A stretch of DNA of 64,000 nucleotides from Myxococcales bacterium (GTDB lineage Bacteria > Myxococcota_A > Polyangia > Polyangiales > Ga0077539): NCBI GenBank assembly GCA_030652255.1, contig JAUSAZ010000169.1:1-64000 (forward strand). Reading direction: 5' to 3'. The notes under the pieces are model-generated. The model made no database searches. It had not been told where the DNA came from and saw only the letters and a list, made by a program, of their open reading frames with translations. Both the position numbers and the translations under genes were made by a program. Numbering within the stretch: the stretch's first letter is position 1; every line of letters begins with the position of its first letter. Shown one piece after another: positions 1 to 7,838 of this stretch.

Positions 1-2
1 CA

Positions 3-425
3 CCGCGCGGACTACCTCAACCGGCCAGCGCGCGGGAGGTCCGGCTCGGTGAGAGGGATCGTGGTGCGGTCGTGGGCAGTCCCATCACCGAGCCGGAGCG
101 GAAGTGATCCTCAACCCATCATTGGAAGGGACTCGGAACACCGACGCAGCCCCAGCCCGTCTACTCGACGGCGAACCCCAACCCGGCTCCCACCTTCCCT
201 CCGTCTGCGTCCGCACCTGCGCTCGCGGGAGGTGGAGTCTCGACGCCAACGCCACAGCCCGTGGCGAACGTCCCCACAGTAGCGGGCGGCAACCTCGCGC
301 CACCGGTCTCGGAGGCGCCCTCCGTGGCCGGAGGAAGCTTCACGCCGCCGCCGCAAGTGACGGGTGCCCCGATGCCGCCGAGCGTCGCGGGGGGGCCACT
401 GCCGACGGGGGCCTTCCGGCGGTAG
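3..425 (+). pseudogene. C-terminal remnant of a Pro/Gly-rich protein, interrupted by a stop
   Basis: One plus-strand frame reads through the left edge to a TAG at 423-425, with a single in-frame TGA at 105-107. The part after the TGA has no usable start codon and is a low-complexity Pro/Ala/Gly tail with four loose repeats of the form Pro-x-(V/L)-Ala-Gly-Gly (for example PSVAGG and PTVAGG), ending TGAFRR. The part before the TGA also looks protein-like (REVRLGERDRG). The simplest reading is the end of a gene that enters from the left and carries a nonsense mutation. A sequencing error or two unrelated frames are also possible. No family is recognised. Confidence 0.33.
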
Positions 426-457
426 GAGGAAGCCGCGAGCGCTGCGCTGCGCTCCGG

Positions 458-1177
458 TCAGGGGCAGTCGGCGTCGGCGGTGCCGTTGCCGCAGGGGGGA
501 GCGTTCGCGCGCAGAGGACGCGAGAAGTGATCGTCGCGCCCGACCCGCGACACCCCGAGCACGTCGCTCCACGCCGCCGCGATCGTCACCTCCAGCGCGG
601 TTGCGGGCGGCGCACGAGTACGACCGGATCCTCGACCTACGCGAACCTGCGCTCGACCGGCCTCCGTCTTCATCGCGAGCGTGCGGAACGTCAGCGCGAA
701 GCGGTTCTGCGACGAGAGCGTCTCGTACATCGCCGCTGCCTCCGGCTCCGCCTTGATCGCCGCGAGCAGGTCCGCCGGGGTCTCGCTCGTCGAGACGCGG
801 TACCCCCGGGCCCAGCGGCCGTCGGCCTTCGCTGCCTCGACGTGCGCGAGCCCGGACGGCTGCATCCTCCCCGCCGCGATCAGGCGCTCGACGTTGGCGA
901 CGTTGATCTGACTCCAGACGCTCTTCTTCCCGCGCGGGCAGTAGCGCTGGAGGAAGCTCACCTCGTCGAGGCCCTTGCGCACGGCGTCGATCCAGCCCCA
1001 GCACAGGCACACGTCGATGGCCTGCACCGGCGTGATCGAGGCGTGGCCCGAGCGCACCTTGAAGATGCGGATCCAGACCTCGGGCTCATCGTCCCGGTGC
1101 TCGCTGAGCCACTGGTAGAAGCTCTCCTCGTCGACGAACTCCCGGACCCGATTCGGGTCGACACTCACCGCTGCCAT
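458..1177 (-). CDS. Chimeric YdeI/OmpD-associated protein with foreign C-terminus
   Basis: This 239-residue protein matches the intact neighbour at 3214-3843 over residues 1-176, with only about seven substitutions. It then switches abruptly to an unrelated 63-residue tail. The shared part is the YdeI/OmpD-associated family core, including the stretch VCLCWGWIDAVRKG. The tail contains TALEVTIAAAWSDVLG followed by RVGRDDHF, which strongly resembles the linker and first helix of an NRPS peptidyl-carrier domain, but the LGGHS phosphopantetheine motif never follows. The last residues are Cys-rich (CGNGTADADCP). The missing ~33 native C-terminal residues suggest loss of function. It looks like a recombination product, and whether it is expressed is unknown. 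Confidence 0.6.
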   Translation of the reverse strand: MAAVSVDPNRVREFVDEESFYQWLSEHRDDEPEVWIRIFKVRSGHASITPVQAIDVCLCWGWIDAVRKGLDEVSFLQRYCPRGKKSVWSQINVANVERLIAAGRMQPSGLAHVEAAKADGRWARGYRVSTSETPADLLAAIKAEPEAAAMYETLSSQNRFALTFRTLAMKTEAGRAQVRVGRGSGRTRAPPATALEVTIAAAWSDVLGVSRVGRDDHFSRPLRANAPPCGNGTADADCP

Positions 1178-1191
1178 GGGTCCACGGTACC
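650..1191. repeat. Duplicated ~540-bp block, copy A
   Basis: This is a near-identical direct copy of 3316-3857. It covers codons 1-176 of the YdeI-family gene plus about 14 bases upstream of the start. Similarity stops sharply at the GCTCGACCGG edge near 650 and after the GGTACC near 1191. The two copies are 2.7 kb apart in the same orientation, with a lipoprotein gene and a tRNA-like fragment between them. Confidence 0.85.
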
Positions 1192-1278
1192 CAGTCGACG
1201 CGCCGGATCGTCGGCCGATCTCCCGACCGGAGGGCCGTCGCGTGTCGGACGGAGCGGTGCGATCGTTCGCGAGGTCTG

Positions 1279-2415
1279 TCAGGGGGCGACGATGCCGTTC
1301 GGCTGCAGGGCGGTGCGGTACGCGCAGTACGGCAGCGCGTCGCGCCGGACGCCCGACTCGTCCTCCGGGAACACGCAGGCCGCGCCGTCGGCGCAGTCGG
1401 CGTTGGTCTCGCAGTCGCGGAAGATGCAGATCCCGAGGTCGTCGCCCGCGGGCTGCCGCGGGGTCATCGACGGGTCGTCGGGGCACGCCGGATTCACCCG
1501 GGTGTTGATGAACGACCCGCAGATGCCCTGCTCGGGGCGCGTCGCGCTGATCTGGAAGCACACGCCGCGGCACTGCTCGACGCCCGACCCCCCGGCGTTC
1601 GGCACGCAGAGCGCGCCGTCGGGCCGCAGCATCGGGTTGGACGGCGCGGGGCCGCAGCGACCGAGGCGCGTGTTGCAGCGCGCGATCGACGGGTCGCCGC
1701 CCGCGCAGTCGGCGTCTGACGTGCAGAACGCCAGGCACCCGGGGCTCTCCGTCGCCCCGGCGGGGAGCTGGACCCAGTTGGTGGTGCAGAGCGAGCCCAC
1801 CGCGCACGCGCCCGTCGCCTCGGTGCGCGCCCCCGGGACGCACGCGCGCGTGCAGAGGCTGAACGACTCCCCGGCGGTGACCGCGCCGAAGGTGAGACAG
1901 GTCGAGAAGCGGCCGCCGCACTGGCGCTCCTCCTCGGTGGTGGTGCCCTGCTCGCAGCCCTCCGGGTTTGTGCAGACGCTTCCGCCCGGGGTGGGGATGC
2001 AGCTCAGGTCCGCCGCGCTGCCGAAGCACGACTCGTCGTCGCGGCAGCGGCGGCCCGCGACCACCGCGGCGCGCGTCGGGGTCGCGACGTCGGCGCGGAA
2101 CCCGTCGTCCCGGGGCGCGCCGCGGTCGATGAAGAAGCCGGTGTCCCTGGGGAACGGGACGTTGTTGTCCGTCGGGACGCCGCGGTCGAAGGGGAAGCCC
2201 GCGTCCGGGAAGACCGGGAAGCCGGCATCGCGGGTCACGCCGACGTCCCCCGGCGTGACGGCGCCCGCGTCGATGGGGAGCGCCACGCCGCGGTCGACCG
2301 GCGCGCCGGCGTCGACGGCGGGAACGACCCCCGCGTCGGGTCCGCCCGAAGGACCGACCGCGACGGCCCCGCACGCGGGGAGAACGAACACCAGCCAGAC
2401 GAAACTGTATTTCAT
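1279..2415 (-). CDS. Secreted Cys-rich lipoprotein with Asp-rich linker
   Basis: This 378-residue protein starts at an ATG followed by a signal sequence with a clear lipobox (VLPAC, Cys15). Residues 20-105 are a low-complexity linker full of D-A-G and D-R-G units (VDAGAPVDRG, FDRGVPTD). From about residue 110 on it is a Cys-rich module with many C-x(2-8)-C spacings (CRDDESC, FCTSDADCAGG, CETNADCADGAAC). Such lipoproteins with an extended Asp/Ala/Pro stalk are common on myxobacterial outer surfaces. A role in binding or matrix structure is only inference. It stands alone on the minus strand. Confidence 0.8.
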   Translation of the reverse strand: MKYSFVWLVFVLPACGAVAVGPSGGPDAGVVPAVDAGAPVDRGVALPIDAGAVTPGDVGVTRDAGFPVFPDAGFPFDRGVPTDNNVPFPRDTGFFIDRGAPRDDGFRADVATPTRAAVVAGRRCRDDESCFGSAADLSCIPTPGGSVCTNPEGCEQGTTTEEERQCGGRFSTCLTFGAVTAGESFSLCTRACVPGARTEATGACAVGSLCTTNWVQLPAGATESPGCLAFCTSDADCAGGDPSIARCNTRLGRCGPAPSNPMLRPDGALCVPNAGGSGVEQCRGVCFQISATRPEQGICGSFINTRVNPACPDDPSMTPRQPAGDDLGICIFRDCETNADCADGAACVFPEDESGVRRDALPYCAYRTALQPNGIVAP

Positions 2416-2774
2416 GAGAAGGCCCCCACGGAAGAGTCCGATCGGAGTCCGATCGATCGCACGGATCGCCCGCAGCGGTCCACCGGGCGGCGCGGCGCGG
2501 ACGCCCCTCCGATCCTCCCGCCCGCGCCGGCGCGGAGGAGCGCGCGTCCTGGATGGGCGCTCTCCTACGCGAGGCCCACCCGCACCAGACGCTGTGGTCG
2601 ATGCCGTGCGCGGCGAGGACCTCACCCGGCGACCGTCGCCCGACCGGTGTCCGATGCCTGCCGCCGTCTGGGAGGGTGGTAGCTTCCGCGGCGACGCTCA
2701 GCGCCCGCCCGGGTGGCGGGCCGGGTGATGGAGGGCGGTCACAGCGTCCCCATCGAAGACGAGCCTGCCCGCCG
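2416..2774. other. Gene-free stretch upstream of the lipoprotein
   Basis: About 360 bases carry no convincing gene. A minus-strand stretch at roughly 2555-2625 reads GEVLAAHGIDHSVW and looks protein-like, but it has no start and soon turns Arg-rich, so it may be a relic. The promoter of the minus-strand lipoprotein must lie in the left part; a direct repeat of GTCCGATC occurs near 2437-2455. No terminator with a T-run is visible. Confidence 0.4.
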
Positions 2775-3053
2775 CTACCCCCGCTGTGCCCGCGCCTTCA
2801 GGAGCGCCACGAGTCCCGCCGCCGTCTCATAGTCCCCCGCATCGAGCGCCATCGTGAGCGTCGCCCGGAGCGCCTGTTCCAGCCCGGTCCCAGCTCCGGC
2901 CCCAGCGCTGGTCCCAGCAACTGCCGAGGCCCCCCGAGGTCCCCCCAGCGCTACCGCCGAGGCCCTCGGTTCAGGCTCGTCTCGCACGACCTCGCACCCT
3001 GTCAGCGCCGTCGAGCCGGTTTCGAATCCCTCACCCCGAACCAAGGAATTCAC
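2775..3053 (-). CDS. Small hypothetical protein reading out of a tRNA-like end
   Basis: This is a 92-residue frame from a GTG start without a Shine-Dalgarno. Its first residues (RGEGFETGS) are the antisense translation of a tRNA T-arm (GGATTCGAAAC), a pattern seen where integrated DNA abuts a tRNA 3' end. After an Ala/Gly-rich stretch, the last 35 residues (LEQALRATLTMALDAGDYE, then AAGLVALLKARAQRG) look like a genuine helical C-terminus. Either it is a small real gene, or the 3' remnant of an integrated-element gene. No function is assigned. Confidence 0.4.
   Translation of the reverse strand: MNSLVRGEGFETGSTALTGCEVVRDEPEPRASAVALGGPRGASAVAGTSAGAGAGTGLEQALRATLTMALDAGDYETAAGLVALLKARAQRG
3016..3043 (+). 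other. tRNA 3'-end-like fragment (possible att remnant)
   Basis: The sequence holds a T-loop-like TTCGAAT at 3021-3027, followed by CCCTCACCCCGAA and an encoded CCA at 3041-3043, resembling the 3' end of a proline-type tRNA. The base before the T-loop does not pair properly, and no matching 5' acceptor arm or anticodon arm lies upstream. It is therefore a fragment rather than a tRNA gene. Such fragments mark one end of elements that integrated into a tRNA gene. Confidence 0.35.
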
Positions 3054-3213
3054 CGAAAAACATGGTGAATCCGGCGGCCCCCGAATTGGGCGTCACCTCT
3101 GTTCCCTTGGGTGCGGGTCGGTGAGGCCGAGGTTGCAGAGCCCGCAGCAGCGCCGCTGGCAGCTCCCGTAGTCTCTGGGGTCCGTTCGCGGGTCGACGAT
3201 GCCGGGGACGTCG

Positions 3214-3843
3214 CTACGGTGCGCTCCTGCTCTTCTTCGGCCCGGCCTTCGGAGTGCCCTGCGGGTGGAACGTCTCGCCCTTCTTCAGCATCTCGACGAA
3301 GCCCGCGACCTTCTTCGCTCGACCGGCCTCCGTCTTCATCGCGAGCGTGCGGAACGTCAGCGCGAAGCGGTTCTGCGACGAGAGCGTCTCGTACATCGCC
3401 GCTGCCTCGGGCTCCGCCTTGATCGCCGCGAGCAGGTCCGCCGGGGTCTCGCTCGTCGAGATGCGGTACGCCCGGGCCCAGCGGCCGTCGGCCTTCGCCG
3501 CCTCGACGTGCGCGAGCCCGGACGGCTGCATCCTCCCCGCCGCGATCAGGCGCTCGACGTTGGCGACGTTGATCTGACTCCAGACGCTCTTCTTCCCCCG
3601 CGGGCAGTAGCGCTGGAGGAAGCTCACCTCGTCGAGGCCCTTGCGCACGGCGTCGATCCAGCCCCAGCACAGGCACACGTCGATGGCCTGCACCGGCGTG
3701 ATCGAGGCGTGGCCGGAGCGCACCTTGAAGATGCGGATCCAGACCTCGGGCTCGACGTCCCGGTGCTCGCGGAGCCACTGGTCGAAGCTCTCCTCGTCGA
3801 CGAACTCGCGCACCCGATCCGGGTCGACCCTCACCGCTGCCAT
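3214..3843 (-). CDS. YdeI/OmpD-associated family protein (intact copy)
   Basis: This 209-residue protein is full length for the family, with a Lys-rich C-terminus (KKGETFHPQGTPK, ending KKSRSAP) typical of YdeI-like proteins. Recognisable segments are WIRIFKV (35-41), CLCWGWIDAVRKG (57-69) and RTLAMKTEAGR (165-175). YdeI-type proteins have been linked to bacteriocin and antimicrobial-peptide tolerance in enteric bacteria, but the biochemical role is unclear. Residues 1-176 are duplicated in the chimeric gene at 458-1177. The start ATG lies 24 bases from the end of the GNAT gene at 3868-4308, so the two may be co-transcribed. Confidence 0.8.
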   Translation of the reverse strand: MAAVRVDPDRVREFVDEESFDQWLREHRDVEPEVWIRIFKVRSGHASITPVQAIDVCLCWGWIDAVRKGLDEVSFLQRYCPRGKKSVWSQINVANVERLIAAGRMQPSGLAHVEAAKADGRWARAYRISTSETPADLLAAIKAEPEAAAMYETLSSQNRFALTFRTLAMKTEAGRAKKVAGFVEMLKKGETFHPQGTPKAGPKKSRSAP

Positions 3844-3857
3844 GGGCCTACGGTACC
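3316..3857. repeat. Duplicated ~540-bp block, copy B
   Basis: Partner of 650-1191. This copy keeps the native 3' end of the gene, so it is the likely donor and copy A the likely recombinant. Confidence 0.85.
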
Positions 3858-3867
3858 CCGCGGCGCC

Positions 3868-4308
3868 TCAGCCCGCGGGGAGCTCGCGCGTGAAGACGTA
3901 GCGGTCGCGCGCGGGACCGGCGTAGTCCACCGCCAGCTCGACCCCGTACCCGAGCGCCCGGTGGAACTCGACGCTGCCGTGATTGCCGGGCGTGGTGATC
4001 GCCTTCATGCGCCGCGCTCCCCGGCGCTGCGCCCGCGCGGTGAAGCTCTCGTAGAGCCGCCGCCCGATGCCGCGCCGACGGTGGTCGTTGTGGATGCCCA
4101 CGAGGTGCACGTAGCCCACGCCCGCCGCGGTCACGAAGCCGAGCAGGAAGCCCACGAGGAGCCCGTCGTCCTCGACCACCAGGGCGTCGTCGCCGAGCTC
4201 ATGGAGGAAGAGCGGGTGTGCGAGCGCAGCGCTCGGCCCGCCCCACCAGCGGTCGATGACAGAGGCGATCTCGCCGAAGTCTTCCTGCGTGAGGCTGCGG
4301 GTCTCCAT
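3868..4308 (-). CDS. GNAT family N-acetyltransferase
   Basis: This 146-residue protein has the GNAT acetyl-CoA signature: a beta strand with HLVGIHNDHRRRGIGRRLYE around residues 67-86, fitting the Q/RxxGxG/A loop (RRRGIG). It is followed by the HRALGYGVE turn near the C-terminus (about 117-125). The family transfers acetyl groups from acetyl-CoA to small-molecule or protein amines; the substrate cannot be read from sequence. The start was chosen at METRSLTQ because an AAAGG lies upstream. It may share a transcript with the YdeI-family gene that follows it. Confidence 0.85.
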   Translation of the reverse strand: METRSLTQEDFGEIASVIDRWWGGPSAALAHPLFLHELGDDALVVEDDGLLVGFLLGFVTAAGVGYVHLVGIHNDHRRRGIGRRLYESFTARAQRRGARRMKAITTPGNHGSVEFHRALGYGVELAVDYAGPARDRYVFTRELPAG

Positions 4309-4573
4309 GACCGCGCCTTTGCCGCGGGGCGCCCCGTTCGTCAACCACGCGCCGCGTCGTCGCGCGCCCTCTTCGATGCGGCGTGATTCCGCAGGGGGTG
4401 TCGCATTTTTCAACATGTATCGAATCGACGCGGCGACGACATGAGACCGGCGCTCCCGACTCTGCGCTGCGGACAGCGGGCGCCCGTGCTCCCATGGCGT
4501 GCCGACGCATCGCCATGCAACTCCCTCCCGCCTGCCCGGTACCGACGACGCAACGAGCCCCTGGGAGGTCAGC

Positions 4574-6043
4574 GTGCGCCTCGCGCAGCGACTGACCCTG
4601 GCGGTGATCCTGGCGCTGGTCTCGGTGCTGGCGCTCCACGGCTGGCACCGGGCGCGCCGCGAGTCGGCGCTGCTCGATCGCGAGGGTCGCCGGGACCACC
4701 TGCTGCTCGGGCGCGCCCTGGGCACCGGCATGACCGAGGCGTGGCGGCGCGCCGGGGAGTCGGCCGCGCTGGCGCTCGTGGACACGATGAACCAGTCCGA
4801 GGCGGAGATCGAGATCCGCTGGGTCTGGCTCGACGCGCCCGGGTCGGACCCGAGCGGCCCGCGTGCGCCCACCCCGACGCTCCGGCCGGTGGCGCGCGGC
4901 CGCGAGGTCGCGTGGGTCGAGCGCCGCCCGGGCCGGGACGAGCGGCTGTTCACCTACGTGCCGGTGCGCCTGCCGAGCGGGCGCCCGGGCGCCATCGAGC
5001 TCTCGGAGTCGCGCTCGTCCGACGCGCAGTTCGTCCGCACGAGCGTGCGCAACGCCGTGACCGCCACGGCGGCGGCCGCGCTCGCGTGCAGCGTGATGGT
5101 GATGGCGCTCGGGGTGCTCCTGGTCGGGCGGCCGGTGCGCCTCCTGGTCGCGCAGGCCCGGCGCGTCGGCGCGGGGGACTTCAGCGCGCGGCTCCGGCTC
5201 TCGCGACGCGACGAGCTGGGCGAGCTCGCCGAGGAGATGAACGCGATGTGCGACCGCCTCGCCACTGCCCACGCCCGGCTGCTGGAGGAGACGGCCGCGC
5301 GGCTCGCGGCGCAGCAGCGGCTGGAGCACGCCGACCGGCTCGCGACGGTGGGCCGGCTCGCGGCGGGCATCGCGCACGAGCTCGGCACGCCCCTCAACGT
5401 GATCGCGCAGCGCTCCCAGATGGTGCTCGCCCGCGAGGTCGCCGGGGACGGGGTGGTCGACGCCGTGCGCATCGTCGCGGGGCAGACCGAGCGCATCACC
5501 GCGATCATCCGGCAGCTGCTCGACTTCGCGCGCAGGCGCGGCCCGGCGAAGTCGGTGTGCGACCTGCGGGGCGTGGCCGAGGGCGCCGTCTCGCTCCTCA
5601 CGCCGCTGGCCCAGAAGCGCGGGGTGACCATCACCCTGGTCCAGCCCGAGGCGCCGATCCAGGGGGAGCTGGACACCGGGCAGATCCACCAGGCATTGGC
5701 CAACCTGATCGTCAACGCGATCGACGCGATGCCGGGCGGCGGGGCCATCACGGTGTCGGTCTCGCGGGCGTGGACCGAGCCGCCGGTGGAGCTCGCCCAC
5801 CCCCCCGGGGAGCACGCGCGCATCGACGTGCGCGACGAGGGGACGGGCATCCCCGACGATGCGCTGCCCCACGTGTTCGAGCCCTTCTTCACGACGAAGG
5901 AGGTGGGCGAGGGCACCGGCCTCGGACTCTCCGTCGCCTACGGGCTCGTGCGCGAGCACGGCGGCTGGATCGCCGCGCGCAACCACCCCGACGGGGGCAC
6001 CCTCCTCACCCTCTATCTCCCCTTGGGAGGCTTCAGCCAATGA
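4574..6043 (+). CDS. Membrane sensor histidine kinase
   Basis: This 489-residue kinase has a first transmembrane helix at about 5-24, a periplasmic sensor region at 25-157 of no recognised fold, and a second helix at about 158-180. A HAMP linker follows (GRPVRLLVAQARRVGAGDFS), then a HisKA domain with H-box GIAHELGTPLN (His268). The HATPase domain has NLIVNAIDAMPGG, DEGTGIPDD and GEGTGLGLSVAYGLV. GTG 4574 was chosen because GGGAGG lies 5 bases upstream and the first helix starts at once. Its stop overlaps the start of the regulator (ATGA at 6040), so the two form a translationally coupled pair. The stimulus is unknown. Confidence 0.93.
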   Translation: MRLAQRLTLAVILALVSVLALHGWHRARRESALLDREGRRDHLLLGRALGTGMTEAWRRAGESAALALVDTMNQSEAEIEIRWVWLDAPGSDPSGPRAPTPTLRPVARGREVAWVERRPGRDERLFTYVPVRLPSGRPGAIELSESRSSDAQFVRTSVRNAVTATAAAALACSVMVMALGVLLVGRPVRLLVAQARRVGAGDFSARLRLSRRDELGELAEEMNAMCDRLATAHARLLEETAARLAAQQRLEHADRLATVGRLAAGIAHELGTPLNVIAQRSQMVLAREVAGDGVVDAVRIVAGQTERITAIIRQLLDFARRRGPAKSVCDLRGVAEGAVSLLTPLAQKRGVTITLVQPEAPIQGELDTGQIHQALANLIVNAIDAMPGGGAITVSVSRAWTEPPVELAHPPGEHARIDVRDEGTGIPDDALPHVFEPFFTTKEVGEGTGLGLSVAYGLVREHGGWIAARNHPDGGTLLTLYLPLGGFSQ

Positions 6044-7401
6044 ACGGTCGCGTGCTGCTGGTGGACGATGACAAGAGCACCTGCGAGGTGCTCGCCGAGC
6101 GGCTCGCCTTCCGCGGCTTCGCGGTCGAGTGGCGCACCTCCGCCCAGGAGGCGCTCGATCTCCTCGAGCGCGCGCCCTTCGACGTCGTCGTCACGGACCT
6201 GCGGATGCGAGGCATGAACGGCATCGACCTGTGCGAGCGCGTGGCGACCAACCGCCCGGACGTCCCGGTGGTCGTCATCACGGCCTTCGGGAGCCTCGAG
6301 AGCGCCGTCGCGGCGATCCGCGCGGGGGCCTACGACTTCGTGACGAAGCCCTTCGACATCGAGGTGCTCGCGCTCAGCGTGCAGCGCGCCGTGCAGCTCC
6401 GCGGGCTGCGGGAGGAGGTGCGCGGGCTGCGGCGGACGGTCGCGGAGTCGCAGCACTTCGAGGAGGTGCTCGGCGCGAGCCCGGTGATGGCGCGGATGTA
6501 CGAGATGCTCGCGCGGGTCGCGGCGGCGGACGCGTCGGTGCTGATCACCGGCGAGACCGGCACCGGCAAGGAGCTCGTCGCGCGCGCGCTGCACCGCCGC
6601 AGCGGCCGGGGCGGACCCTTCGTGGTGATCAACTGCGCCGCGCTGCCGGAGGCGCTGATGGAGAGCGAGCTCTTCGGGCACGCGAAGGGGGCGTTCACGG
6701 ACGCGAAGGCCGACCGGGCCGGCCTGCTCGTGGAGGCGGACGGCGGCACGCTCGTCCTCGACGAGGTCGGCGACATGCCCCTCGGGATGCAGTCGAAGCT
6801 GCTGCGGGCCCTCCAGGAGCGCCGCGTGCGGCCGGTGGGCGCCCGCGCCGAGGTGCCCTTCGACGCGCGGGTGATCGCGGCGACGCACCGCGACCTGGAG
6901 ACGGCCATCGAGGAGAAGCGCTTCCGCGATGACCTCTACTACCGGCTCAACGTGATCAAGGTGGAGCTGCCGCCGCTGCGGGCGCGGGGCGGGGACGTGC
7001 TCCTGCTGGCGCAGCACTTCCTGGAGCACTTCGCGCGGCGCGCGGCCAAGCCCGTGGTGGGGCTCTCCGCGCCCGCGGCCGAGCGCCTGCTGGCCTACGC
7101 CTGGCCGGGCAACGTGCGGGAGCTACAGAACTGCGTCGAGCGGGCGGTCGCCCTGACGCGCTACGAGCACATCGCGGTGGAGGACCTCCCGGAGCAGGTT
7201 CGTACGTACCGGAGCGCCTTCGTCGTCGTGGCCGCCGACGACCCCTCGGAGCTGGTGCCCCTCGACGAGGTCGAGCGGAGGTACATCCTGCGGGTGATGG
7301 AGGCCGTCGCGGGCAACAAGAGCGCGGCCTCGCAGATTCTCGGCATCGAGCGCGCGACCCTGTACCGCAAGCTCGATCGCTACGCCCGAGGGACGCCGTA
7401 G
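6040..7401 (+). CDS. NtrC-family sigma-54 response regulator
   Basis: This 453-residue activator has a receiver domain at 1-120 with phospho-acceptor Asp53 (VVVTDLRM) and the KPFD loop. The AAA+ domain has Walker A GETGTGKE starting at Gly171 and the sigma-54 contact loop GAFTDA at 217-222, one residue different from the usual GAFTGA. It also has LVLDEVGDMP and the arginine finger region. A C-terminal Fis-type helix-turn-helix follows (GNKSAASQILGIERATLYRK). All parts needed to drive sigma-54 promoters are present. It is coupled to the histidine kinase upstream, presumably its partner. Target promoters are not obvious here. Confidence 0.95.
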   Translation: MNGRVLLVDDDKSTCEVLAERLAFRGFAVEWRTSAQEALDLLERAPFDVVVTDLRMRGMNGIDLCERVATNRPDVPVVVITAFGSLESAVAAIRAGAYDFVTKPFDIEVLALSVQRAVQLRGLREEVRGLRRTVAESQHFEEVLGASPVMARMYEMLARVAAADASVLITGETGTGKELVARALHRRSGRGGPFVVINCAALPEALMESELFGHAKGAFTDAKADRAGLLVEADGGTLVLDEVGDMPLGMQSKLLRALQERRVRPVGARAEVPFDARVIAATHRDLETAIEEKRFRDDLYYRLNVIKVELPPLRARGGDVLLLAQHFLEHFARRAAKPVVGLSAPAAERLLAYAWPGNVRELQNCVERAVALTRYEHIAVEDLPEQVRTYRSAFVVVAADDPSELVPLDEVERRYILRVMEAVAGNKSAASQILGIERATLYRKLDRYARGTP

Positions 7402-7412
7402 CGCGCCGCCGT

Positions 7413-7427
7413 GTATCGTTTCGATAC
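7413..7427. promoter_or_regulatory. GTATCG-TTT-CGATAC inverted repeat
   Basis: Perfect 6-bp arms (7413-7418 and 7422-7427) separated by three T. It lies 12 bases past the regulator stop and about 150 bases ahead of the next genes. A related TGTATCG occurs near 4418, upstream of the kinase operon. It could be an operator or a weak hairpin; there is no T-run after it. Confidence 0.3.
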
Positions 7428-7574
7428 GGCCCGGGGGGGGGAGTACACCTCAGGAAAGTGGACGGATCTCCGTCGGATTCGGGGTGGTGAGCGGGCTCCG
7501 AATCGAGGTACTGAGGCCCTGCTTCGTCCGTGCCTCCAGGGCGGCGCCCTACCGCCAGCGCCTCTGCACCCACC

Positions 7575-7838
7575 ATGAAGCACCACGAGACATCGCTGGC
7601 ACGTCGGCCCTTCGAGGGAGCGGCGCCGCTGCGACGGCTGGCGGCGTTCGATCGACCCGAGGTCGATGCAGCCATCGAGCGCCGTCCGGCGGTGCATCCG
7701 CCGCTCGGCGCCTGGGAACTCGACATCCTCGACCTCGACCTCGACCCGCGCGAGGAGCGCAACCGCTACGACGACGAGCCGGCGCGCGCGGCCGAGCTCC
7801 GCTCCAGGCTCCTGGACAGCGGCGGAGGGCGGCGATGA
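7575..7838 (+). CDS. Small protein resembling a sulfatase C-terminal tail
   Basis: This is an 87-residue frame. Residues 47-81 (WELDILDLDLDPREERNRY, then DDEPARAAELRSRLLD) follow the pattern of the extreme C-terminus of type I sulfatases (xELYDLxxDPxExxNLxxxPxxxAELRxRL). No sulfatase catalytic domain is present upstream, so this is either a truncated relic or a re-used small protein. Its TGA overlaps the ATG of the channel gene (ATGA at 7835), so it may serve as the translational leader of that gene. Confidence 0.55.
   Translation: MKHHETSLARRPFEGAAPLRRLAAFDRPEVDAAIERRPAVHPPLGAWELDILDLDLDPREERNRYDDEPARAAELRSRLLDSGGGRR

Noticed and set aside
3016..3043. A complete proline tRNA gene
   Set aside because: Only the T-loop, acceptor 3' strand and CCA are present; the T-stem does not pair and no anticodon or 5' acceptor arm is found upstream.
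650..3857. Composite transposon or insertion sequence bounded by the duplicated blocks
   Set aside because: The blocks encode a YdeI-family protein, have no terminal inverted repeats and no transposase lies between or beside them.
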